DNA from: a virus
DNA length: 30,170 bases
Direction: 5' to 3' (one strand)
IMG/VR virus record: IMGVR_UViG_3300042691_011935
Location: 1-30,170 of that record
Shown: positions 24,479-30,060 of the stretch, piece after piece
How positions within the stretch are numbered: the first letter of the stretch is position 1
Layout: each line of letters starts with the position of its first letter
Notes under the pieces: model-generated
Seen by the model: only the letters and a program-made list of their open reading frames with translations
Database searches by the model: none
What the model was told of the DNA's origin: nothing
Position numbers and translations under genes: made by a program

Positions 24479-24727
24479 CTAATTGTTTTTAAATTGTTTT
24501 GATTTGTTTTTATTGAATTGTTGTTGTTTGTTTTCTTCTTTTATCTTTCTGATTAGTAACTTAATTTTAGTAATGTCATTCTGACATTTGTAGAACATTT
24601 GTACATCACCTTCATTGATAAATTTATCTGACCACATAAATTGCATTTGCAATTTTTTGTGTAAAATATCAATTTGTGACATGTGTTCTTCATTCCACCT
24701 AATAGGCATTACAAAAGATGTGTTCAT
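24479..24727 (-). CDS. Hypothetical basic helical protein, 82 aa
   Basis: Predicted helical, with a coiled-coil-like middle and a Lys/Gln/Asn-rich basic tail (QQFNKNKSKQFKNN). Ends in TAG, showing that TAG is an ordinary stop here. ATGA overlap with the gene upstream. Not recognised. Confidence 0.7.
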   Translation of the reverse strand: MNTSFVMPIRWNEEHMSQIDILHKKLQMQFMWSDKFINEGDVQMFYKCQNDITKIKLLIRKIKEENKQQQFNKNKSKQFKNN

Positions 24728-24873
24728 TGTTTTATTTGTTTATGAATGTGAGAAAATGTTTCATTAAAGGATAATTTATGAGTATATCCTTCAATTTTAG
24801 TTAATTTTGGTTTTTTCAGAAAATCATCTGATTTTACTGTTTTAGGTTTAATCAATTCCTTTAACCACGTCAT
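24724..24873 (-). CDS. Hypothetical small basic protein, 49 aa
   Basis: Frame open to 24927, but I favour the ATG at 24873 (MTWLKELIKPK), which overlaps the previous gene by only 26 nt. Lys-rich, soluble, not recognised. Its stop overlaps the next ATG by 4 nt. Confidence 0.6.
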   Translation of the reverse strand: MTWLKELIKPKTVKSDDFLKKPKLTKIEGYTHKLSFNETFSHIHKQIKQ

Positions 24874-25090
24874 ACTCTTGAACATTAATGATTCTTGCAG
24901 TATATTCAGGTTGTTCATCAAGTTCACCTTGATTTGGAATTAGTTGAACTTCAACAATTTCAGAATTGAATCTGTCAATAAAATTTAAACTTTGTATATC
25001 TGATAATGGATATACTTTTTGTTTTAGTGAATTATCATTTATATAAACAAAATGATCATCACCTTTTTTGAAAATTTGTCCTTGATACAT
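24848..25090 (-). CDS. Hypothetical small beta-rich protein, 80 aa
   Basis: Predicted beta-barrel-like small protein (MYQGQIFKKGDDHFVYINDN, then VYPLSDIQSL, ending acidic). Not recognised. It is the first gene after a strong terminator and probably starts a four-gene transcript running to 23994. Confidence 0.72.
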   Translation of the reverse strand: MYQGQIFKKGDDHFVYINDNSLKQKVYPLSDIQSLNFIDRFNSEIVEVQLIPNQGELDEQPEYTARIINVQEYDVVKGID

Positions 25091-25113
25091 TGTTTTTAAG
25101 TTTAAGGATTAGA

Positions 25114-25150
25114 GAAAAAACTTTAGTGGTGCAAATACACACCACTAAAG
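25114..25150 (-). terminator. Rho-independent terminator
   Basis: An 11 bp perfect stem CTTTAGTGGTG/CACCACTAAAG with an 8 nt loop and a run of six T on the minus strand. It lies 24 nt after the stop of the 52 aa gene. Confidence 0.92.
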
Positions 25151-25174
25151 CGAGAATTAACACTTGTAGGGTTT

Positions 25175-25333
25175 TCATGATAGTTTTAAAACTATAGAAC
25201 CCCAATTAGGAAACTCACATTTCATTAAATGTGAAAGCAATTCCTGCTTGCTTTCCTGATATTTAGAGGTATTCTTATACCTTTTATAATCAGAAATTTC
25301 CTTTTTAATCAGCAATCTTTCTTCTGTTGTCAT
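25175..25333 (-). CDS. Small basic helical protein, 52 aa
   Basis: A short ATG-started gene whose product is helical and Lys/Glu-rich (MTTEERLLIKKEISDYKRY), ending PNWGSIVLKLS. Normal codon use, a position between the lipoprotein gene and a strong terminator, and the lack of any competing frame support it. Function unknown. Confidence 0.7.
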   Translation of the reverse strand: MTTEERLLIKKEISDYKRYKNTSKYQESKQELLSHLMKCEFPNWGSIVLKLS

Positions 25334-25371
25334 TTTTTTTGAATTGAAAAGTGAATAAAAAAATGTGTGTA

Positions 25372-25506
25372 TTAGTTTTTTGTCCAGCTCTTTTTATAAT
25401 TAGGATGAGCTGATAGTCCTTTGCAACCATATTTCTTACTTGATGCACAGCTAGTGATTGCAGCTACTATACACATTAAAATCAAGATTTGAATAAACTG
25501 TTTCAT
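25372..25506 (-). CDS. Small phage lipoprotein, 44 aa
   Basis: The start at 25506 gives MKQFIQILILMCIVAAITSC, a lipoprotein signal peptide with lipobox ITSC, so the mature protein would begin at Cys20. The mature part is only 25 residues (ASSKKYGCKGLSAHPNYK). Such tiny Cys/His-containing l lipoproteins occur in Bacteroidota phages as I recall. A longer frame to 25557 includes a hairpin and is unlikely. Possibly an envelope-located exclusion protein. Confidence 0.72.
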   Translation of the reverse strand: MKQFIQILILMCIVAAITSCASSKKYGCKGLSAHPNYKKSWTKN

Positions 25507-25526
25507 GATACGAGTTTGTACCAAAG

Positions 25527-25558
25527 CTTGGAAACTATATATTTCAATAGTTCCCAAG
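25527..25558 (-). other. 12 bp hairpin in the leader of the lipoprotein gene
   Basis: CTTGGGAACTAT pairs ATAGTTTCCAAG (one G-U) around loop TGAAATAT, with no T-run after it. The same 8 nt loop occurs in the terminator before the reductase gene. It lies between the stop at 25571 and the lipoprotein ATG, and may act as an RNA processing or stability element. Confidence 0.6.
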
Positions 25559-25570
25559 CAAGAATTGTAA

Positions 25571-25888
25571 CTAGAACAACCATTTTCCAGGATATTTATT
25601 TTCAGAGATCAAATTAATTTCTCTTTGAAGTTGCTCTTGTTTCTTCATTCTGTTAAACCGCATAGCTTTTTTCTTGTGTTCAAAATAAGCTTCAGTTACT
25701 TTCATAGGCATACTTTTTTGATAATCAACATGAAAGTTTAACTCAAAATAGTTCTTACCACTTTTAGATGATTTGAACACATTGATACCATTATGCTCAC
25801 CAATAGGTAATGTTGTAGCATAAACCATTTTTACGAATACTCCTGTTTCTCCGTAAATTACTTTGCAATTCTTAGGTAGTTGTACCAT
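25571..25888 (-). CDS. Hypothetical basic protein, 105 aa
   Basis: Beta-rich N-terminal half (CKVIYGETGVFVKMVY, then GKNYFELNFHVDY) and a strongly basic helix from about 70 (FEHKKKAMRFNRMKKQEQLQ). It may bind nucleic acid. Not recognised. Confidence 0.7.
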   Translation of the reverse strand: MVQLPKNCKVIYGETGVFVKMVYATTLPIGEHNGINVFKSSKSGKNYFELNFHVDYQKSMPMKVTEAYFEHKKKAMRFNRMKKQEQLQREINLISENKYPGKWLF

Positions 25889-25930
25889 TTTGTTTGTTTT
25901 AGAGGGTTAAAAAGTGAAATTTTAAAAACT

Positions 25931-26146
25931 TTAGTTATTTAGATTAGACAATTCAATTAATTCAGATACGCTTCCTGCTTTATTATCATACTCAATAATA
26001 TGATTTAACATACCTATAGCATTAAACTCAGGATTTCCAATTACATAACCGTTATATTCTTTTGTTGTAATTAATAAGTTTATTAATTTATCAATTACTT
26101 CATCTCTATGTTTTAGATAATGTTTAAGTTCTCTATTTAATTCCAT
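25931..26146 (-). CDS. Hypothetical protein, 71 aa
   Basis: Small mainly helical protein (MELNRELKHYLKHRDEVIDK). No domain recognised. Preceded by an AT-rich leader with TAATCCTTTAAAA, similar to leaders of neighbouring small genes. Confidence 0.68.
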   Translation of the reverse strand: MELNRELKHYLKHRDEVIDKLINLLITTKEYNGYVIGNPEFNAIGMLNHIIEYDNKAGSVSELIELSNLNN

Positions 26147-26180
26147 TGTTTTTGTTTTTAAAGGATTAAAGAAAAAGAAA

Positions 26181-26441
26181 TTAGTTTATTACAACTGCTT
26201 TATAGTAACCAATGTCACCTAAATAATTATAGGTTCCATCAAAGTTAATCCAGTTGTGATCAAGTTCAAATGACAATTCATTTAATGGATCAACTGTTTG
26301 TACAAGTACAACAGTATCACCAATATTATAAATGTCATTAAACAATACTACTTTTTCATTTGTTTCACAAACTCTAAAAGTAGATTGTCTCTCACATGAT
26401 GCAAATAATGCAACAAGTGTAATTAAAATGATTGTTCTCAT
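26181..26441 (-). CDS. Small lipoprotein, 86 aa
   Basis: Signal peptide MRTIILITLVALFASC with lipobox FASC (Cys16), then a 70-residue beta-rich domain (VVLFNDIYNIGDTVVLVQ). Function unknown; location in the envelope is predicted. It has its own leader with TTTTGTAA and lies after a terminator-like hairpin, so it is probably transcribed separately. Confidence 0.75.
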   Translation of the reverse strand: MRTIILITLVALFASCERQSTFRVCETNEKVVLFNDIYNIGDTVVLVQTVDPLNELSFELDHNWINFDGTYNYLGDIGYYKAVVIN

Positions 26442-26462
26442 TTTTATTTGGGTTTTAAAAAG

Positions 26463-26470
26463 TTACAAAA
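26463..26470 (-). promoter_or_regulatory. Shared TTTTGTAA leader motif (lipoprotein gene)
   Basis: TTTTGTAACTTTTTAAAA lies 22 nt before the ATG at 26441. The same TTTTGTA core precedes four other genes in this end of the window. Probable promoter or transcription-start element. Confidence 0.45.
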
Positions 26471-26523
26471 AAAATGAGGCAGTTTCTCTTCATACCTCAG
26501 GAATACGCAGAATATCACTGCCT
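26467..26523 (-). terminator. Probable terminator hairpin before the lipoprotein gene
   Basis: AGGCAGT/ACTGCCT encloses an inner hairpin around CCTGAGG and is followed by a run of eight T on the minus strand. It follows the 71 aa gene (26552-26767). Confidence 0.65.
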
Positions 26524-26551
26524 TTCTATAGTACTTCAATACATTAGCTTT

Positions 26552-26767
26552 TTACACATAAGCATTAATAAATGCTTTTTGTATAACACTAAAGTTAGCT
26601 GTAGCTCTCATTTCATCACAAGGATAAATATAAGCATCAGCAACTTCACTAAAAGCATGATTAAATACAGCATCTGAAAATGCTTCTTCACCATGTTCAG
26701 TTATAAATTTGTTCATGGAGTTGATTTGGAAATCCAAAACCATTTCTCCCATTGTTGCTTCAAACAT
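26552..26767 (-). CDS. Hypothetical acidic helical protein, 71 aa
   Basis: Acidic, helical, soluble (KFITEHGEEAFSDAVFNHAF). Not recognised. It has its own leader and is followed by a terminator, so it is a single-gene unit. Confidence 0.7.
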   Translation of the reverse strand: MFEATMGEMVLDFQINSMNKFITEHGEEAFSDAVFNHAFSEVADAYIYPCDEMRATANFSVIQKAFINAYV

Positions 26768-26785
26768 GTGTAGAGTTTTAAAAGG

Positions 26786-26793
26786 TTACAAAA
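26786..26793 (-). promoter_or_regulatory. Shared TTTTGTAA leader motif (71 aa gene)
   Basis: TAATTTTGTAACCTTTTAAAA lies about 20 nt before the ATG at 26767. It includes a TAnnTTTG match (TAATTTTG), so it may be the -7 element of a Bacteroidota promoter; no good -33 TTTG is seen. Confidence 0.5.
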
Positions 26794-26902
26794 TTAAATA
26801 GTTTTTTGAGTTTGAGCTACCATTTGTTTATTACTCTTTGGTAACAATAAGAGTTTAAAAATAAATGCTTTACGGTTATTTCAGCATTAACCGACCTTTT
26901 TA

Positions 26903-27241
26903 TTAGGATTTTCTAGGCATAGGTATATTACCTTCTTTACGACACCAATGATAAGAACCACAACTACTACGAGTTGAATATCTAGTACCAAGTTTACCAT
27001 CAAAGACACAATCTTTAATCTCACTCATATAATCTATAGATAAAAGTTGTTTGTTTGTTACAAACACTATTTTATTCCATCTGTTATATGAACTAAAATT
27101 ATTATTGGTCTTAATACGTTTAGATGATATGTCTTTGAATACATAGATGATCTTACGGTAAGAATCATAATAGGCTGGTTTATTATTATATAAACCATAA
27201 TTATAATTACCTGATGCAAAATTTCTGTTGTCAATGAACAT
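26903..27241 (-). CDS. Hypothetical protein, 112 aa
   Basis: Asn/Tyr/Ser-rich, basic protein with paired Cys near the C-terminus (SSCGSYHWCRKEG). No recognised domain. Its leader contains a stem-loop with T-run and a GCACACAAC block that resembles the leaders of the genes at 28844 and 29118. Confidence 0.68.
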   Translation of the reverse strand: MFIDNRNFASGNYNYGLYNNKPAYYDSYRKIIYVFKDISSKRIKTNNNFSSYNRWNKIVFVTNKQLLSIDYMSEIKDCVFDGKLGTRYSTRSSCGSYHWCRKEGNIPMPRKS

Positions 27242-27263
27242 GTTTTAAATTTTAGTTGTGTGC

Positions 27264-27296
27264 AAAAAAATTAAGTGTGTTTAACCTACACACTTA
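27264..27296 (-). terminator. Terminator-like hairpin in the leader of the 112 aa gene
   Basis: A 9 bp stem TAAGTGTGT/ACACACTTA with a 7 nt loop, followed by AATTTTTTT on the minus strand. It lies 23 nt before the ATG at 27241. It could end an upstream noncoding transcript or attenuate the gene. Confidence 0.7.
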
Positions 27297-27671
27297 TAGA
27301 ACCTGCATTGTTTGGTTGATGCCAAAATACAGCTTATACATCTTTCTCATATTACTTTACCAGTTTTGAAAGAATGTAAATCTCAGGCTGTTAAGAATAA
27401 CAGTATTACTAATGTTCTAATTTCGTTCATTCAGTTGTTGGTTATAAATCAACAACTCAGTCTTCTACGTTAGTTTGGTTCAACACAAAGAGTATCAGTC
27501 TTTATATTATACACTTTTTAGCTCATAGTGGAGCCTGTTATTAATTTATTAGCACAAGTTATAACAGAAAGTTATTAGGTTTATATGCTGCATTTCAGCT
27601 TTAATACCAATTTTGCTTTCATTTCTATTGTTTAGGCTTTATATCTCCTATTACAACTTTGTGCAAATGTG
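27297..27671 (-). other. Gene-free stretch with several hairpins
   Basis: No convincing gene. Visible helices include GTTGTTG/CAACAAC, CTGTTA/TAACAG (loop TTCT) and CTGTTAT/ATAACAG. The outer ends carry AGTTGT (27653-27658) and ACAACT (27254-27259), which could close the region weakly. Only very short ORFs occur (13-18 codons). A noncoding RNA is possible. Confidence 0.4.
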
Positions 27672-27884
27672 TTAATAATATTTTTCTTCTTTTGTAGGCA
27701 TTTTATACATATTAAGAAGATAACCATATTTAAACATTAATTTCTCTAATATAACTACATTCTTCTCATGATATACTTTAGAACCAGTGCCAGAAGGATT
27801 AAACTTACCTACAGCAATCTTAGCTTTACTGTTGTCAAGAGACTTTTTCCAAAGTCTTACTTTAGATGGTAGTGGTGTTTTCAT
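27672..27884 (-). CDS. Hypothetical basic protein, 70 aa
   Basis: Basic soluble protein (MKTPLPSKVRLWKKSLDNSK, ending PTKEEKYY). Not recognised. Its leader has the TTTGTAACCTTTTAAA motif and follows directly after a structured RNA element. Confidence 0.7.
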   Translation of the reverse strand: MKTPLPSKVRLWKKSLDNSKAKIAVGKFNPSGTGSKVYHEKNVVILEKLMFKYGYLLNMYKMPTKEEKYY

Positions 27885-27908
27885 TTGTAAAGATTTGTGT
27901 TTAAAAGG

Positions 27909-27916
27909 TTACAAAT
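27909..27916 (-). promoter_or_regulatory. Shared TTTGTAA leader motif (70 aa gene)
   Basis: ATTTGTAACCTTTTAAACAC lies about 25 nt before the ATG at 27884; nearly identical to the leader of the gene at 26552. Confidence 0.45.
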
Positions 27917-27923
27917 TAAAAAT

Positions 27924-28024
27924 CTCTCTGCACTCAGTTGTACTAAACCCGGTTTGGTGCTTCTTACCTTTCATGTAAGAGATACATAGTACAACTGCTC
28001 ACCTAAGTGAGTTAGTGCAAAGAG
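27924..28024 (-). ncRNA. Three-helix structured RNA element, copy 1
   Basis: Closing helix CTCTTTGCAC/GTGCAGAGAG (10 pairs, one U-G), then hairpin CTCAC-TTAG-GTGAG, then helix CAGTTGTACTA/TAGTACAACTG (11 perfect pairs) around a 41 nt insert, in a three-way junction. Copy 2 at 28532-28688 has the same order and near-identical helices but a different, longer insert. An A-T pair in copy 2 is a C-G pair here, a compensatory change. The insert has no gene. No known RNA family is recognised. Confidence 0.6.
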
Positions 28025-28102
28025 AATAATTTAAACAGCTTAACCTACTGTTTATGCTTGAGAGAAAGGGAAGGTTTAACATCATCCTACAAGTATTTGT
28101 GT

Positions 28103-28181
28103 TGTTCCAGATTACTCTCTATCTGTACTATTTTTAAGTTGGTAGTATCAAGGTTCGTTTCTACCTAACTGCATTGGAACA
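28103..28181 (-). ncRNA. Small three-way-junction RNA structure
   Basis: TGTTCC/GGAACA closes two arms: GTTaGGTAG/CTACCAAC (8 bp, one bulge) and CAGAT/ATCTG with an 8 nt loop. It lies between the copy 1 element and the 28195-28331 element. No coding frame fits. Confidence 0.4.
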
Positions 28182-28194
28182 CCTATGCTATGTG

Positions 28195-28331
28195 AAAAAA
28201 TAGTTGTAATAGAGCCACTCCTTCATGTTTTTCTTAAATAAAAAACTTAACGAGGTCATCTACTTGTGCACAGTAATCATCTCTAATAACTTATTATTTG
28301 TAGGAGCTGAGATGAATATTACAACTTTTTT
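28195..28331 (-). ncRNA. Structured element with AGTTGTAATA closing helix
   Basis: AGTTGTAATA pairs TATTACAACT (10 bp), extended by A/T pairs with one bulge. Inside are CATCTC/GAGATG and AATAA/TTATT arms. The closing helix is the same sequence as the second helix of the three-helix elements, but the outer helix and the CTCAC hairpin are not seen. Confidence 0.45.
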
Positions 28332-28531
28332 ATAAGTGTACAAAGAAATAAAATTTTGATACTTATTACCACTTGCTTGCAATCAAGGTAATAATCATGG
28401 TTATCCTGTAGGAAACACAAAACTACAGTTAAGAAAGGGTATTATACTCAAACCAACAGATAAATCTGTAACCACCTTTGTGTGATTATAAGAGTCAGTG
28501 TTTTATATCAAAATTCTATGAAGCTTTTTTT

Positions 28532-28688
28532 CTTTGCACTCAGTTGTAATAACTAATACCAATGACTACATGGCTGTCTGTATATTTAGGGAATTGTGCA
28601 TTCCTACTCAACCTGTTGCAACAGTATTGTTGAGACCCTACTACAATATCATTAGTATTACAACTGCTCACAATGTGAGTGTGCAAAG
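28532..28688 (-). ncRNA. Three-helix structured RNA element, copy 2
   Basis: Closing helix CTTTGCAC/GTGCAAAG, hairpin CTCAC-ATT-GTGAG, and helix CAGTTGTAATA/TATTACAACTG (11 perfect pairs, continued by CTAAT/ATTAG) around a 104 nt insert. Same architecture as copy 1, with loop and insert differing. Confidence 0.6.
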
Positions 28689-28697
28689 AGAAAAAAG

Positions 28698-28789
28698 ACG
28701 CAAGGTGTGGACTTTTACCACAGTTAAGGAAGTTTACATTTCCTTTCACAACCTTATGTTAGGCTTGTACTTCTTGTACACCCTTGCGT
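28698..28789 (-). ncRNA. Cloverleaf-like branched RNA element
   Basis: An 8 bp closing stem ACGCAAGG/CCTTGCGT encloses three hairpins: TGTAC/GTACA, AAGGAA/TTCCTT and TGTGG/CCACA with a 7 nt loop. On the minus strand it is followed by CTTTTTT. The overall shape is tRNA-like, but no T-loop or anticodon consensus exists on either strand. It could be an independent small RNA ending in a U-tract. Confidence 0.45.
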
Positions 28790-28796
28790 TTATGTT

Positions 28797-28842
28797 ACAG
28801 GTGAGGACAGAGCCACTGAAAAGTGGATGTCCTACAACCTGT
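28797..28842 (-). other. Long three-segment hairpin after the 59 aa gene
   Basis: ACAGGT/ACCTGT, AGGACA/TGTCCT and CCACT/AGTGG stack into one long arm with a 4 nt loop (GAAA on the plus strand, TTTC on the minus). It starts 2 nt after the stop at 28844. There is no T-run, so it may stabilise or process the transcript rather than terminate it. Confidence 0.6.
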
Positions 28843-28843
28843 C

Positions 28844-29023
28844 TTAATCTTCGTCTCTAAACCAACAATCATCCATTAGTTTAGCGGTCTCAGGAATTGA
28901 ATTAACAACTTGAGACCCTTTTGGAAGGTTTCCCCAGCACTCAATGTGCTGAGAATATTGGTCTTCAGACCAAATGAAATAATCATCTGAATCTGAATTT
29001 CTCCTTCTGATAATTTTTGTCAT
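28844..29023 (-). CDS. Small acidic/Trp-containing protein, 59 aa
   Basis: A short gene with a basic start (MTKIIRRRNSDSDDYFIW), a middle with QHIECWGNLPKGSQ, and an acidic end (DDCWFRDED). It is supported by a leader nearly matching that of the next gene upstream (29118-29435) and by a long hairpin directly after its stop. Function unknown. Confidence 0.72.
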   Translation of the reverse strand: MTKIIRRRNSDSDDYFIWSEDQYSQHIECWGNLPKGSQVVNSIPETAKLMDDCWFRDED

Positions 29024-29083
29024 TGCTTGTGTGTTGTGCTCTTACAAAACCTACAATATGTAGGAACCTAGGAGCAATGGTTT
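29024..29083 (-). promoter_or_regulatory. Conserved hairpin leader, copy 1
   Basis: On the minus strand: CATTGCTC, then hairpin CCTAC-ATATT-GTAGG, then TTTTGTAAGA, GCACAACA, and the ATG 10 nt later. The blocks and their order are repeated before the gene at 29118-29435. Candidate promoter or RNA regulatory element. Confidence 0.55.
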
Positions 29084-29117
29084 TTAAATTGGAAGCTTAT
29101 GGTTTACCAACCTGAGA

Positions 29118-29435
29118 TTATTTACCAATAGACACCCAATTTCTTGAAGTATACTTGATCTGAAGATAATCAATTACTTGATTGATTATTGGTAATTCTT
29201 CTTTCCACATATCACTATTTTCATAATGATTTCTAACAGAATTATCACCATCTTCTAAACTCATACCTGAAGCAATCATAAATCCAATTGTATCATACCA
29301 ATTGAATACATTGCTTCCATAGAATCTTGGATGAGGTTCAACATTATAAACATTTCTGCATATTTCATCATCTATTGATGATAATCTAACAGGTTCATTT
29401 GTTGATTTGTCAATAAGTTGAAAATTTATAGCCAT
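29118..29435 (-). CDS. Hypothetical acidic protein, 105 aa
   Basis: Acidic soluble protein (MAINFQLIDKSTNEPVRLSS), not recognised. An in-frame ATG at 29453 exists, but it lies in the GATGCACAACA block. The homologous leader before 28844-29023 reads GAGCACAACA with no ATG, so the block is untranslated and the start is 29435. Confidence 0.75.
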   Translation of the reverse strand: MAINFQLIDKSTNEPVRLSSIDDEICRNVYNVEPHPRFYGSNVFNWYDTIGFMIASGMSLEDGDNSVRNHYENSDMWKEELPIINQVIDYLQIKYTSRNWVSIGK

Positions 29436-29497
29436 TGTGTATTTGTTGTGCATCCTACAAAACTCACTTATGTGAAAACTTCAGAGCAATAGTTTAT
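29436..29497 (-). promoter_or_regulatory. Conserved hairpin leader, copy 2
   Basis: CTATTGCTC, hairpin TCAC-ATAA-GTGA, TTTTGTAGGA, GCACAACA, then ATG. Matches copy 1 in block order and spacing, while the hairpin stem sequence differs. Confidence 0.55.
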
Positions 29498-29500
29498 TGA

Positions 29501-29560
29501 TTTCTGTTTCGACTTTCAATTAAGTCATCATCAGTACAGACAATAGTCTATAGACAGAAA
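29501..29560 (-). other. Structured gap between terminator and leader
   Basis: TTTCTGT (29501-29507) pairs ACAGAAA (29554-29560), enclosing a GACTT/AAGTC hairpin. It lies between the terminator of the 99 aa gene and the copy 2 leader. Confidence 0.4.
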
Positions 29561-29579
29561 AAGGAGCCTAAGCTCCTTT
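29560..29579 (-). terminator. Terminator overlapping the stop codon of the 99 aa gene
   Basis: An 8 bp stem AAAGGAGC/GCTCCTTT with loop TTAG, followed by TTCTGTC on the minus strand. The gene's TAG stop codon is within the hairpin loop, so translation would disrupt the hairpin until termination. Confidence 0.75.
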
Positions 29580-29867
29580 AATTTTTTGAGGAATAACCAT
29601 TCTACAACAAGGATAATTTCCATAGTTAGAATTGTAAGATACACCATAATTACTTCCTAACGACATATTGTTAGAAATTCTATTATTAGTGTATTCAATT
29701 CCTTCTATTTCAAACCCATGAGATTTGATGTTTTTACCTTGTTTAGAAATTACATCTTCTAAAGAAGCTTTCATAGCATCTTCTAAAGTAGAATAAGTTC
29801 CTTTAATCATTGTATCTTCCATTACTTTCAAGTTAATGTCCAATACTAAAAATACAGTTGTTTCCAA
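29568..29867 (-). CDS. Hypothetical protein, 99 aa (TTG start) or 84 aa
   Basis: The N-terminal segment VFLVLDINLKV reads as a natural beta strand before MEDTMIKGTYSTLEDAMKAS, so a TTG start at 29867 is plausible; otherwise ATG at 29822. The C-terminal third is Asn/Tyr/Gly-rich (SNYGNYPCCRMVIP). Not recognised. Confidence 0.68.
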   Translation of the reverse strand: METTVFLVLDINLKVMEDTMIKGTYSTLEDAMKASLEDVISKQGKNIKSHGFEIEGIEYTNNRISNNMSLGSNYGVSYNSNYGNYPCCRMVIPQKIKGA

Positions 29868-30026
29868 TTAAACAATTTTTTGAAGTTATGTGCTATATAT
29901 TTGTTAATCTAATGACAATAGCACTTAGTCATAGATGTTAACTTTATCCCTTGTAATGATATTACCTCATAATCAGCAACTTACAACAAGATGAAATAAT
30001 TAAATCTCATCTTGTCATAAGAGCAG
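29868..30026 (-). other. Gene-free leader region with hairpins
   Basis: Minus-strand helices: ACAAGATGA/TCATCTTGT (9 bp, 29986-30015), TTGTAA/TTACAA enclosing GTAAT/ATTAC, and GTGCTAT/ATAGCAC. No ORF is credible. It continues the pattern of structured gaps in this end of the window. Confidence 0.45.
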
Positions 30027-30060
30027 AAGCAGGAGCAAATGGGCCCGAAGGCCCCTGCTT
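30027..30060 (-). terminator. Strong UUCG hairpin after the edge gene
   Basis: AAGCAGG/CCTGCTT encloses GGGCC-TTCG-GGCCC on the minus strand, an extra-stable cUUCGg tetraloop. The base of the stem includes the TAA stop of the edge gene. There is no clear T-run, so it may be a processing or stability element. Confidence 0.65.

Larger units (their letters stand above)
27885..28843 (-). other. Gene-free structured region of 960 nt
   Basis: No supported gene on either strand; the 108 aa plus-strand frame in it has no family resemblance and crosses all the hairpins. It holds, in order of transcription, the hairpin at 28797-28842, the branched element at 28698-28789, copy 2 (28532-28688), a hairpin TTATTACC/GGTAATAA (28363-28394), the 28195-28331 element, the three-way junction at 28103-28181, an AAACAG/CTGTTT hairpin and copy 1 (27924-28024). 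Confidence 0.6.

Noticed and set aside
25060-25178. 39-codon frame starting at the ATG that overlaps the stop of the 52 aa gene (hydrophobic start)
   Set aside because: It runs straight through an 11 bp terminator with six T, so it would not be transcribed in full.
26859-26890. Pseudoknot from CGGTTA/TAACCG and AATGCT/AGCATT after the 112 aa gene
   Set aside because: The connecting loops are too short for a normal H-type pseudoknot. Two alternative hairpins, one acting as a weak terminator, are a simpler reading.
28534-28860. 108 aa plus-strand open frame
   Set aside because: It runs opposite to all genes, has no family-like features, crosses several strong hairpins and overlaps the end of a better-supported gene.
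23576-29570. TAG recoding, as known in some crAss-like phages
   Set aside because: TAG ends the genes at 24479 and 29568 next to sensible downstream signals, coding frames are otherwise free of TAG, and no suppressor tRNA was seen in the window.
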